DNA of 64,000 nt, taken from assembly GCF_028283705.1 (NCBI RefSeq), contig NZ_JAPWKD010000032.1:558001-622000 (forward strand), read 5' to 3'. The number at the start of each line of letters is the position of its first letter. Position 1 is the first letter of the stretch. Positions 36,313 to 45,322 of this stretch are shown piece after piece. Both the position numbers and the translations under genes were made by a program. A model generated the notes under the pieces. That model was not told the DNA's origin. It was given only the letters and a program-made list of their open reading frames with translations, and did not search any database. The stretch comes from Pantoea sp. (GTDB taxonomy: Bacteria > Pseudomonadota > Gammaproteobacteria > Enterobacterales > Enterobacteriaceae).

Positions 36313-36343
36313 TTGTCACAACTGATGACGAATTTGCTAAGGT
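36313..36343 (+). promoter_or_regulatory. Probable arcZ promoter
   Basis: TTGTCA (36313-36318) fits a -35 element, and TAAGGT preceded by TGC (36335-36343) could be an extended -10, with 19 bp between them. This predicts transcription from about 36350, giving the 121-nt size of E. coli ArcZ. In E. coli ArcZ is repressed by ArcA; a matching ArcA site was not identified here. Confidence 0.5.
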
Positions 36344-36349
36344 GTTTTG

Positions 36350-36470
36350 GAAGCGTTAACCAATACCACGCTGTTGCTCAGGATAGACCTCAAATAATAG
36401 CAACAGCGACAATTTCCCTGGTGTTGGCGCAGTATTCGCGCACCCCAGTTTCGACTGGGGTCATTTTTTT
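36350..36470 (+). ncRNA. arcZ: Small regulatory RNA ArcZ
   Basis: ArcZ is an Hfq-dependent sRNA that activates rpoS and represses several mRNAs; in E. coli it also acts back on arcB. The 3' processed part (36412-36470) is nearly identical to E. coli as I remember it: ATTTCCCTGGTGTTGGCGC, then CAGTATTCGCGCACCCC, and a terminator stem ACCCCAG/CTGGGGT followed by CATTTTTTT. Three compensating changes keep the terminator stem paired. The 5' end is approximate. It is encoded opposite to arcB and ends just beyond the arcB stop, as in E. coli, although the flanking elbB gene has gone. Confidence 0.9.
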
Positions 36471-38816
36471 CTAAGGCTTGTTACTTTCCCGCGCGGCTAC
36501 CCACTCACGTAATACGTTCACGTCGTGTCGCCATTCCTGTTTTAACTCATCAATCCATTCCTGAACATTATCCCACCATGCAGGTAACTCCGGTGACTGA
36601 ATTTGTTTCGCCAGCTTTTGCAGATGCAACAGACCAACAGAACCCGCTGCGCCTTTGATTTTATGCCCTTCTTCAGCAATGCCTTTCTGGTCACGCGCCA
36701 TCATGTTGGAATCCAGCACATCAAGATAACCCGGCATCATCTTTTCAAACATCGTCAGACTCTGGGTGATCAATCCTGGCCCCACCAGCTCGATATATTG
36801 CTCCAGCATCGGCACATCGAGCAGCGCACGGGTTTTCTCCTCGGCCTGAGGGGCTGCCACCGGCGTATCCGCTTCAGGTTGATAATCCCAGAACTTCTTA
36901 ATCATCGCCGTCAGCGCCGGTACCGCCAGTGGTTTACTCAGCACCTCATCCATGCCCGCATCCAGATACTCTTTTTTGTCTTTCAGCACGTTGGCAGTCA
37001 GTGCCACCAGCGGTGGCAATATCTCACCCGCATGACGCTGATGAATGGCGCGCGATACGTCAAGGCCTGTCATGTCCGGCAGCTGAATATCCAGCAGCAC
37101 CAGATCGAACTCCTCGGGATCGAACATCTCCAGTGCTGCGGTACCGGTCATCGCCACTTCAACGCTGCAACCCAGTTTCTCCAGCACCGAACGTGCCACG
37201 ATCACGTTCAGCTCAATATCCTCCACTAACAGGACATGTAGCGCGGGCAGCGGCATGCTGTCGTCAAGGTTGTCATCCTCAACCTCTTCCGCGACGCGTG
37301 GAGCCTTGATCTCGACAATGAAGCAGGAACCCTGCCCCTGCACGCTACGCACGCTGATATCGCCGCCCATCGCCTGTGCCAGGCGGCGTGACACTGCCAG
37401 CCCGATACCGGTGCCCGTTGCCGGTTTGCCACCATGCTGGTCTTTCACCTGATAATACATGGCGAAGATTTTGTCCTGTTCCTCCTGCGGGATACCCATG
37501 CCGGAGTCTTCCACCTCAAAACGCAGGGTTTCATCCTGACCATAAGCGACACGCACCACGATTTCGCCCTGCTGGGTGAACTTCACCGCATTGCCAATCA
37601 GGTTCCACAGGATCTGTCGCAGGCGCGTGCCATCGGCACAAATTTTGTGTGGCAGCGGCAGTTCAGGTGACATGACGAACTTCAGCCCTTTCGGCTGCGC
37701 CAGCAGGCCGGAGAGGTTTTCCAGATCGGACAGGAAACCGGTGAAATCGAGCGGCTGGTTATCCAGCTGCACTTTACGCCGCTCAATCTTGTCCACCTCG
37801 ATCACATCATTAAAGATGTTGCCGAGGGTGATGGCCGACACATGGATGGTTTTCAGGTATTTAAGCTGCTCCTGATTCAGATCAGTATCCAGCAGAATGC
37901 GGCTCAGCCCGACAATCCCGTTCAGTGGGGTACGCAACTCGTGGCTGATGGTGGAAATAAAGGTGGTCTTTTCACGGCTGGCATTCTCCAGCGCGTCCTG
38001 GTAGCGCTTACGCTCGGTAATATCGCGGCCAAAGCCCATCAGGCCACTGCGCTTCCCGACGCGATCGTAATAAGGGACTTTACGGATTTCGAAGCAGGCT
38101 TTGCGCCCATCGGGATATTGCAGCCACTGTTCATAAGTCAGCGACACATTATGGCGGAACACCTTCTCATCGGTTTCCAGCACCTTGGTGGCGGCATCTT
38201 CATCATAGATATCACGTGGCGTCAGACCAATGAGCTGCTTTTCACTCAATCCGGTGAGCAGCTCCATCGCGCGGTTACAGCCAGAGAATTGCTTATCGAT
38301 ATTGCGGTAAAACACCAGGTCCGGCGAAGCATCAAGGAAAGAGCGCAGGAAGGAGGATTGCTGTTCAAGTTCAATTTGTGCCTGCTCACGGCGCGCCATT
38401 TCTTCGCGCAGCTTATCCATCACCTGCTCACGCGCCTGCTCGGCTTTAATACGGTCAGCGATTTCCTGGTTGAGTTGAGTAATGGTTTCTTTCATCTGCT
38501 GATTCAGCTCAAGATCGCGGGTGCGCATCTCTTCCAGCTTATCCACCAGCCGTGAGAGGCGCTGACGCGACTCTTCCAGTTGATCAACCACCACTGAGAG
38601 GAAATAGACCGCCCAGGGTGTAATCAGCAGACCAAAGAATACCGAACGCACCACATCGATGCTCTCGACATGGCCACGCAACACCATAGTGACGGCCATC
38701 TGTACCACCATCGCCAGCACCACCAGTGCCGAGGCCAGCAGCAGCGAAAATCGCACCAGCCCCAGTTTGACCATCAAATCAACGTAGTATTGCGCTAAAA
38801 GACGAATCTGTTTCAT
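36471..38816 (-). CDS. arcB: Aerobic respiration control sensor kinase ArcB
   Basis: A 781-residue tripartite hybrid histidine kinase that senses quinone redox state and phosphorylates ArcA. Two membrane helices (about 25-80) are followed by a coiled coil, a PAS domain (about 155-280), the kinase with His292 in STISHELRTPLNG, ATP-binding boxes (NLIGNAVKF, GTGIGLAV), a receiver with Asp576 in LVLLDIQLPDMTG and an HPt domain with His718 in EEGHKIKGAAGS. All phosphorelay residues are intact. ATG 38816 matches the family start MKQIRLLAQYYVDLM; the frame extends 38 codons further without similarity. The usual neighbours yhcC and elbB are absent. Confidence 0.97.
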   Translation of the reverse strand: MKQIRLLAQYYVDLMVKLGLVRFSLLLASALVVLAMVVQMAVTMVLRGHVESIDVVRSVFFGLLITPWAVYFLSVVVDQLEESRQRLSRLVDKLEEMRTRDLELNQQMKETITQLNQEIADRIKAEQAREQVMDKLREEMARREQAQIELEQQSSFLRSFLDASPDLVFYRNIDKQFSGCNRAMELLTGLSEKQLIGLTPRDIYDEDAATKVLETDEKVFRHNVSLTYEQWLQYPDGRKACFEIRKVPYYDRVGKRSGLMGFGRDITERKRYQDALENASREKTTFISTISHELRTPLNGIVGLSRILLDTDLNQEQLKYLKTIHVSAITLGNIFNDVIEVDKIERRKVQLDNQPLDFTGFLSDLENLSGLLAQPKGLKFVMSPELPLPHKICADGTRLRQILWNLIGNAVKFTQQGEIVVRVAYGQDETLRFEVEDSGMGIPQEEQDKIFAMYYQVKDQHGGKPATGTGIGLAVSRRLAQAMGGDISVRSVQGQGSCFIVEIKAPRVAEEVEDDNLDDSMPLPALHVLLVEDIELNVIVARSVLEKLGCSVEVAMTGTAALEMFDPEEFDLVLLDIQLPDMTGLDVSRAIHQRHAGEILPPLVALTANVLKDKKEYLDAGMDEVLSKPLAVPALTAMIKKFWDYQPEADTPVAAPQAEEKTRALLDVPMLEQYIELVGPGLITQSLTMFEKMMPGYLDVLDSNMMARDQKGIAEEGHKIKGAAGSVGLLHLQKLAKQIQSPELPAWWDNVQEWIDELKQEWRHDVNVLREWVAARESNKP

Positions 38817-39723
38817 TACCCACTCCCTGAACGAAATCTGGCTCATGATAGCGCAATTATTGGGTATACGCGCTGACTGGCCGCGCCGTATCGCTGTTGT
38901 TATGCCCCGTAATGGTGCATTGCAGCGCAATTTCGCCGACGTTACAGTGTTTATGCGTAAAGCGCTTGACTAATTCTGCCAACTGAATAATCTGGAGGGC
39001 CGCGCTTTTGCGGCCCATTTCTCAGCACGCCGTGCTAATCAGTACCCTGGCAGCCATATTGTCCAATGGTTGCTGTTCCTTTTTGCATATCCATTCAACT
39101 TAAGCGATGTTTTAAGCACGCCCAGCATGATTAATTTTACTAATGACACCCCCCATCCTGATTCAAATATGACGCCATAAGAAAAACAGATACATCCTGT
39201 GCACGAAGTGTCCTTAACAGCATTTTATGCTGAAAACACCACCAGCCCCAGCATGGTGCAGAGATTTGAAGGCTGCACCACAGTGAGACGGCTCACACTT
39301 CTTGCGGGATTGCCAACCGGTACATCGACAACTTTTTTCTTAAATAATTCATTAAAATCATATTGTTAACCAACAAAAAAGCAGATTACCCTCAATAAAG
39401 CTGGCAATTTGACCTGAGTACGCTTTCCCGATAAGTTGGAACTCCGCTGGATGCTTTCCTGTCGGGCCAGTGTCTCGGCATATCTATGCAGCAAGAAGAC
39501 TCCCTCTAGATGCAAGTTATCTCCAGTTAAGAGACCCGGATTTAAGAGCAACTCGCCAAGGACGTCCATACTATGTCTTGAGAGGAATTGCTCGGTGTTG
39601 CGACGCCCGCTTATTACCGGGCGGGGTAGAAATTGATACAGCGCCTGTGAGCTGACTCAGCAGTGCTCTGTGCTTGAAATAATGCAGGTAATGTCAAAGC
39701 AGTTTGTTTAAGGAGAACCCTCA
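38817..39723. other. Gene-free stretch between arcB and the gltB-like gene
   Basis: About 900 bp with no recognisable gene; E. coli has yhcC here. It must hold the arcB promoter and the leader of the gltB-like gene. Two hairpins are visible: GGGCCGC/GCGGCCC (38998-39017) with a weak T tail, and CGCCCG/CGGGCG (39604-39623) in the leader. Two small overlapping ORFs at 39436-39655 have no family resemblance. AAGGAGAACCC lies just before the gltB-like ATG. Confidence 0.6.
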
Positions 39724-42700
39724 ATGTCCACTCAAAAACCTTATCCCTATGGCTTGTATGATCCAACAGCGGGCAGTGATAGCTGTGGTGTAGGTTTCAT
39801 TACCCGTAAGGACGGCGAGCAGACTCATGAGATCCTGCAAATGGCGCACAGCGCACTGTGCACAGTGCCGCACCGTGGCGGGATGTCGGCAGAAGGCGTG
39901 GGTGATGGTGCTGGCGTAAACGTCGACCTTTCTCTGCACTTCTTCCGCAAAATCACGGGCCAGCCGCTGGAAGCCGGCCGTTTTGGCGTGGGTAACTTCT
40001 TTGTGCCTAAAGATGGCGAACTGCGCGCCAATGCCGAACGTCTGGTCGAAGAAACCCTGGCAGCCTATAACTTCCCGGTGCTGGTAAAACGCGACATGCC
40101 GCTGGACGGCAGCGTAACGCGCCCGGCTGCCCTGCAATTCCAGCTGCCGATTGTGCAATGGGTGTTTGCTGCCCCGCAGGACATCGCCAGCCAGAACGAA
40201 TTTGAGCAACGCATCTATCGTGCGCTGCTGGACATTGAAGCTCAGGCCTTTACTGAAAGCGAATTCGGCGGTCTCTACCCGCTGTCGCTTTCCTCGCGCA
40301 CCCAGGTCTTTAAAGCGCGCCTGAACTCCAATGAAGTCATTCCGTATTTTAAAGATTTAACCGACCCGGACCACCATGTTCGCGGTCTGTTTTTCCATAC
40401 TCGTTTCTCGACTAACACCGACCCACACACCACCATGGCGCAGCCGTTCCGCCTGATGGCCCATAACGGTGAACTGAACACTGACCGTAAAAACCGCATT
40501 GCCGAATCCGCACTGGCGCTAGCGCGTGGTAAAAAGATCGTTCGTCCGAACGGCCAGTCAGACAGCTCACGTCTGGACCAGAGCATCCACAGCCGCCTGA
40601 TGGAAGACAATCTTGACCTGATCAACGCCGTGGTTTCCATGATGCCGCCAGCCTGGGAGAACGACACCTCGCTCTCAACTGAAGTGCGCGCCATGCTGGA
40701 ATATTTCTCCCTGTATGAAGAGAAGAACGATGGCCCGGCAGCATTGATCTTTGGTAACGGTGAAGTGATTGGCGCGCGTCTGGACCGTCTCGGTCTGCGT
40801 CCACTGCGTTCCGTCGAGACCGCAGAATATATCGGTGCCATGTCTGAAGCGGGCCAGATTGCCTTCCCGCCGGAAAGCGTCCTGCGCCGTGGTCGTATCG
40901 AAGCGGGCGGTATGCTGTATTACGATCACCGTGAAAAACGCTCCTTCACCACGGTTGAAGCACTGGAAAAGCTGGCCGCTGAGAAAGACTACCCGGCCCT
41001 GCTGAGTGCAGCCCGTATTGACCTGCAAGATCTGCCGGAGATCCCGGCGGAGAAACTCGGATCGCCGCTGCGTTATAGTGGAGACCTCAAAACCTATCAG
41101 CGTTTTGTCGCCTACTACTACAACCAGGAAAGCTTCAAATTCATGATGGACCCGATGCTGCAAACCGGTGCTGAGAAAATTTCAGCCATGGGTTACGGCA
41201 ATGCCATTAATGGCCTGTCCGATCATGAAGGTGGTATGGCGCATTACTTCTCGCAGCGCTTTGCTCAGGTCACCAACCCACCGCTCGACTCCATCCGTGA
41301 AGCGGACGGTATGACGCTGCGCGTGGCCCTGGGAGCCAAGCCGCATCTGGGCCGCAGCAAAGGCCAGCAGATTGTGGTGCCGACCCCAATCCTGACTCAC
41401 CTCGATATGCTGCGTCTGCGCGAGCAGAAAGTGGCTCCGTACCAGCGCTTTGAGATGCTGTACCAACCGGTTATCGGCAAAGATATCGTCAGCCGTGCGG
41501 CTAACGCGGCGGCACTGGAAAAAGCCATTGATGACCTGGCACAACAGGTGGTGGATTTCGCCCGTCAACAGGGCGGTATCGCGGTACTGACTGACCGCCA
41601 TATCTCCTCGACCCATGCAGCGATCCCGATGCTGCTGATGGTGTCTGCCATCAACCAGCGTCTGGTGCAGGAAGGTCTGCGTCTGGATGTTTCACTGGTG
41701 GTGGAAAGCGGCCAGAGCATCTCTTCACACCATATCGCCGCCACACTGGGCTTCGGCGCATCCGCCGTGTACCCGCTGGGCGTGCAGATGCGTGCCGAAG
41801 AGAAATTTGGCGAAGGCGAAGAAGGCAACAAAGCCTTTAAACGCTATGCCAAAGCCGCAGAAAAAGCGCTGATGAAAACCATGGGCAAAGTGGGTCTGTG
41901 TACCGTGGAAAGCTACAGCTGCGGTGAGTTCTTCGAGCCGAACTTCCTCGATACCAATGATCCGGTGCTGAAAAAATACTTCCCGAATATCAAAACGCCG
42001 GTCGGTGGCGCGGGCTTCCCGGCTATCGCCCAGATGGCGGTTGACTGGCATCAAAGCTCGCTGAAAATTCAGGGTGAGGCAGAAGTGCCGTTGCTCGGCC
42101 TGTTTAAAGAACGTGCCGAAGGCGCAGGACACTCTTACGGCACCATCGCCGTGCGTACCTTTATTGATATGACGGAGCAGCCGATTCGCTTTGCTGACAA
42201 AGCACGCGAAGAGGATAATTTTATTCGTCTGATGACGCTGGCGAAACTGGATAACGCTTTCAGCATTAAAGCTGACTCCTTTAAAGACAGCAGCTTCGAA
42301 CGCATTCCGAACGATGTCATCGATAACTTTGCCATCACGCCGGATTATCGTCAGTTCTCCAGCCTGATGTATGCCGAACGTAAACGCCGTCCGGCGGCGC
42401 TGCGCGATATCCTTGCGCTGCCGTGTGACCTGACCCACGTTGATAGCGAAGCCGAATTTGGCCGCAAACTGGGTCGCTATTCGCTGGTCAACAACGGTTT
42501 CGCAACGCGCGGCCTGCAATGTGAAGCGGTTAACGGCAGCCTGAACCAGTTTACCCTGCGTCTGGTTGATGCCATCGCGGGCCTGAAACCGGAAAGCGAG
42601 CGTCTGGCAGCACTGGCGCGCGCACTGAAAACCCGTTTCGCCGACGAGATCGAAAGTAGCGAAGTGGTGAATAGCGCATTGCACATCACCGCTTACGGCA

Positions 42701-45255
42701 AAGCTGCTGACTACCTGTCACGCCTGTTTACTGCCCTGCCTTCGCTGCCGCTGGAAGAGATTCAGCCAGCGCACGAAATCACCCGTACCTTCGCGTCGGG
42801 TGCGATGAGCCATGGTGCGCTGGTGGCACCGGCACACGAAGCGGTGGCTCACGGCACCAACATGGTTGGCGGCATGAGTAACTGTGGTGAAGGTGGCGAA
42901 CACTATTCACGCCACGGCACCATCCGTGCCTCACGCATCAAACAGCTGGCATCTGGTCGCTTCGGCGTCTGGGCGGCCTACCTTGCCGATCCGATGCTGG
43001 AAGAGCTGGAGATTAAAATCGGCCAGGGGGCAAAACCAGGTGAAGGCGGCCAGTTACCGGCACCGAAAGTGACGGTAGAAATTGCGGCCGCTCGTGGTGG
43101 TACACCGGGTGTGGAGCTGGTTTCACCGCCGCCACATCACGATACCTATTCCATCGAAGACCTGGCGCAGCTGATTCACGACTGTAAAGCAGCACGCGTG
43201 CGCGTCATCGTTAAGCTGGTGTCCTCCGAAGGTATCGGCACCATCGCGGTTGGCGTAGCCAAAGCAGGTGCGGATGTCATCAACGTTGCCGGTAACACCG
43301 GTGGTACCGGTGCGGCATCCGTTACCAGCCTGAAATATACCGGTCGTGTGGCTGAAATCGGCATCGCGGAAGTCCATCAGGCGCTGTGTGCCAATGGTCT
43401 GCGCGATAAAGTCCAGCTGCGTTGCTCCGGTGCACAGCAGACCGGTAGCGACGTGATCAAATCTGCCCTGCTCGGTGGCGACAGCTTCGAGTTTGGTACC
43501 ACTGCGCTGATGATGCTGAAATGCGTCATGGCGAAAAACTGTAACGTGAAATGCCCGGCCGGTCTGACCACCAACGCCGAAGCCTTTGATGGTGACCCGC
43601 GTCAGCTGGCGCAGTACTTCATCAACGTGGCGCAGGAAGTGCGTGAGTTCCTCGCACGCCTCGGTCTGCGTTCACTGCGTGAAGCACGTGGCCGTTCTGA
43701 CCTGCTGCACCTGATGGATCACCCGCTGGAAGTCGGCAAGCTGGACCTGCGCGCCATGCTGACCGTGGTCCCGGAGCAGAAGATCGCCAAACCGGTGTAT
43801 CTGGAAAAAGATTTCTCCCTGGATGATGGCTGGGTGGAAGAACTGAAAGATCAACTGGTTGCCAAAGGCAGCCGTGCCATTGAACTGGGCGCAGGCATCA
43901 CCCTTAACAACCGTAACAAAAGCGTGGGCGGCCAGCTGGCGATCGATATCGAACGCATGCTGAACCATGAGCTGTCAGCGCAACAATTAGCGGCCATCCC
44001 GGCAGTGTTTAAAGACGATCGCGGTCGTCATTATCTGGCTCCGGCCACCGTACAGATCCATACCTCCGGTTCTGCCGGACAGTCATTTGGTGCCTTCTGC
44101 AACGATGGCATGCAGATGAAACACTATGGCACCTGTAACGACGGCGTCGGCAAAGGTCAGTGCGGCGGCGAACTGGTGGTAATGTCTCCAGGCGGCGGCG
44201 CACAGGACAGCGATGGTAACGTGCTGATCGGTAACTTTGCGCTGTTTGGCGCCACCGGTGGCCGTCTGTTTGTACAGGGCCAGGCGGGCGACCGCTTCGC
44301 GGTACGTAACTCAGGCGCGACCGCTGTGGTTGAAGGCGTCGGTGACTTCTGCTGTGAATACATGACCAACGGTGCCATTCTCAACCTCGGCACCTTCGGT
44401 AAAGGCTTTGGTAACGGCATGAGCGGCGGCTTTGCTTACCAGTACGATCCGTACGGGTCGCTGGCTGCGCACGCCGCCGGAGACTCGGTGTTGTTTGGCT
44501 CCATCGCCGATGAAGACGAAATGGCGAAAGTGCACAAACAAGCGGTGCTGACCATGCTGAACTGGCATCTGGAAGCGACCAACTCGCCGCGTGCCGCATG
44601 GCTGCTGGCGAACTGGGAAACTGAGTGCCACCACTTTGTCTATGTCATGCCGCGTTCGCTGTTGCTCTATCAGGATGGCGGTGAGATTCTGAAGGCCAAG
44701 TCACGTAAAGATTTGCTGGAAGAGCTGTCAACGTCGCTGGCTGCACATCAGGTTGCGAAGTTTAAAGCGGCCTGGCGTGCCGGTAAAACCATCGCTAATG
44801 GTGCCGTCCCGGCTTACGGTGCCACCGATACGCTGGAAATGTTCGTGCTGCTCAACAACTACACCGTGCTGAGCTTCGCGCAGCAGCTGGCACTGAGCAA
44901 GCTGCCAAAAGGAACCTCGGTGGAAGATCCGGCTGTTGAGAAAGCGGTGCGTAACCTGCTGATGACAGAAGATTTCTCGCTGGTGAGCAAGCTGCAACGT
45001 CATGCGCGCTCCGCTATCGAGAACTACAACGATGACGAACTGGCAAGCCTGATCGCCTCCAAACGTATGTCGGATTACAAAGCGGCGCTGACGCAACGTA
45101 ATATCCGCTCAATGGATAGCCTGGCGACCTATGGCTGGATCATCTATCAGGACGCGCGCAACCGTGATGTTCTGGGTCATCTGCCTGATTTTGAAGAGCT
45201 GTTCGCCCGCGCGGCGTTGCCGGAAATCGCAGCGGCTGTCGGAAAATTATCCTGA
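39724..45255 (+). CDS. Large GltB-like glutamate synthase, extended form
   Basis: An 1843-residue protein of the ferredoxin/NADPH glutamate synthase alpha-subunit family, which converts glutamine and 2-oxoglutarate to glutamate. Domains in order: class II amidotransferase with nucleophile Cys21 in GSDSCGVGFI (about 21-430), central domain (about 470-740), FMN/2-oxoglutarate domain (about 830-1230; IGQGAKPGEGGQLP, SPPPHHDTYSIEDLAQL, NTGGTGAA), a 3Fe-4S cysteine set at 1267, 1273 and 1277, and the GXGXG beta-helix (about 1440-1610). It is about 330 residues longer than E. coli GltB, partly in a C-terminal extension of some 190 residues after NSPRAAWLLANW. Mature GltB starts at the catalytic Cys, so the first 20 residues would be a propeptide. 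No gltD follows; a diflavin reductase does. Named gltB-like because function as primary GOGAT is not certain. Confidence 0.85.
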   Translation: MSTQKPYPYGLYDPTAGSDSCGVGFITRKDGEQTHEILQMAHSALCTVPHRGGMSAEGVGDGAGVNVDLSLHFFRKITGQPLEAGRFGVGNFFVPKDGELRANAERLVEETLAAYNFPVLVKRDMPLDGSVTRPAALQFQLPIVQWVFAAPQDIASQNEFEQRIYRALLDIEAQAFTESEFGGLYPLSLSSRTQVFKARLNSNEVIPYFKDLTDPDHHVRGLFFHTRFSTNTDPHTTMAQPFRLMAHNGELNTDRKNRIAESALALARGKKIVRPNGQSDSSRLDQSIHSRLMEDNLDLINAVVSMMPPAWENDTSLSTEVRAMLEYFSLYEEKNDGPAALIFGNGEVIGARLDRLGLRPLRSVETAEYIGAMSEAGQIAFPPESVLRRGRIEAGGMLYYDHREKRSFTTVEALEKLAAEKDYPALLSAARIDLQDLPEIPAEKLGSPLRYSGDLKTYQRFVAYYYNQESFKFMMDPMLQTGAEKISAMGYGNAINGLSDHEGGMAHYFSQRFAQVTNPPLDSIREADGMTLRVALGAKPHLGRSKGQQIVVPTPILTHLDMLRLREQKVAPYQRFEMLYQPVIGKDIVSRAANAAALEKAIDDLAQQVVDFARQQGGIAVLTDRHISSTHAAIPMLLMVSAINQRLVQEGLRLDVSLVVESGQSISSHHIAATLGFGASAVYPLGVQMRAEEKFGEGEEGNKAFKRYAKAAEKALMKTMGKVGLCTVESYSCGEFFEPNFLDTNDPVLKKYFPNIKTPVGGAGFPAIAQMAVDWHQSSLKIQGEAEVPLLGLFKERAEGAGHSYGTIAVRTFIDMTEQPIRFADKAREEDNFIRLMTLAKLDNAFSIKADSFKDSSFERIPNDVIDNFAITPDYRQFSSLMYAERKRRPAALRDILALPCDLTHVDSEAEFGRKLGRYSLVNNGFATRGLQCEAVNGSLNQFTLRLVDAIAGLKPESERLAALARALKTRFADEIESSEVVNSALHITAYGKAADYLSRLFTALPSLPLEEIQPAHEITRTFASGAMSHGALVAPAHEAVAHGTNMVGGMSNCGEGGEHYSRHGTIRASRIKQLASGRFGVWAAYLADPMLEELEIKIGQGAKPGEGGQLPAPKVTVEIAAARGGTPGVELVSPPPHHDTYSIEDLAQLIHDCKAARVRVIVKLVSSEGIGTIAVGVAKAGADVINVAGNTGGTGAASVTSLKYTGRVAEIGIAEVHQALCANGLRDKVQLRCSGAQQTGSDVIKSALLGGDSFEFGTTALMMLKCVMAKNCNVKCPAGLTTNAEAFDGDPRQLAQYFINVAQEVREFLARLGLRSLREARGRSDLLHLMDHPLEVGKLDLRAMLTVVPEQKIAKPVYLEKDFSLDDGWVEELKDQLVAKGSRAIELGAGITLNNRNKSVGGQLAIDIERMLNHELSAQQLAAIPAVFKDDRGRHYLAPATVQIHTSGSAGQSFGAFCNDGMQMKHYGTCNDGVGKGQCGGELVVMSPGGGAQDSDGNVLIGNFALFGATGGRLFVQGQAGDRFAVRNSGATAVVEGVGDFCCEYMTNGAILNLGTFGKGFGNGMSGGFAYQYDPYGSLAAHAAGDSVLFGSIADEDEMAKVHKQAVLTMLNWHLEATNSPRAAWLLANWETECHHFVYVMPRSLLLYQDGGEILKAKSRKDLLEELSTSLAAHQVAKFKAAWRAGKTIANGAVPAYGATDTLEMFVLLNNYTVLSFAQQLALSKLPKGTSVEDPAVEKAVRNLLMTEDFSLVSKLQRHARSAIENYNDDELASLIASKRMSDYKAALTQRNIRSMDSLATYGWIIYQDARNRDVLGHLPDFEELFARAALPEIAAAVGKLS

Positions 45256-45322
45256 TAGCTGAGCTATTGAATTTGTGTATTATCGACTGAATATGACTGA
45301 ACGGGATTGAGCAAAAGTACCC

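Larger units (their letters stand above)
35588..36349. other. Gene-free stretch between mtgA and arcZ
   Basis: About 760 AT-rich bases with no credible gene; only ORFs shorter than 75 codons occur, with no family resemblance and no good ribosome-binding site. E. coli has elbB in this interval. It contains a perfect CRP-type site (35821-35836) and a 16-bp palindrome (36036-36051). The last 40 bp hold the likely arcZ promoter. Confidence 0.7.

Noticed and set aside
36095..36319. A 74-codon minus-strand ORF in the mtgA-arcZ gap
   Set aside because: No ribosome-binding site or family resemblance, and Cys/Phe-rich composition typical of random AT-rich frames.
39436..39655. Two overlapping short plus-strand ORFs before the gltB-like gene
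   Set aside because: Neither has a family resemblance or a convincing ribosome-binding site. They could be remains of a gene, but nothing supports calling one.
41725..42684. A 319-codon minus-strand ORF inside the gltB-like gene
   Set aside because: Antisense shadow of a strongly supported coding frame, with no recognisable domain.
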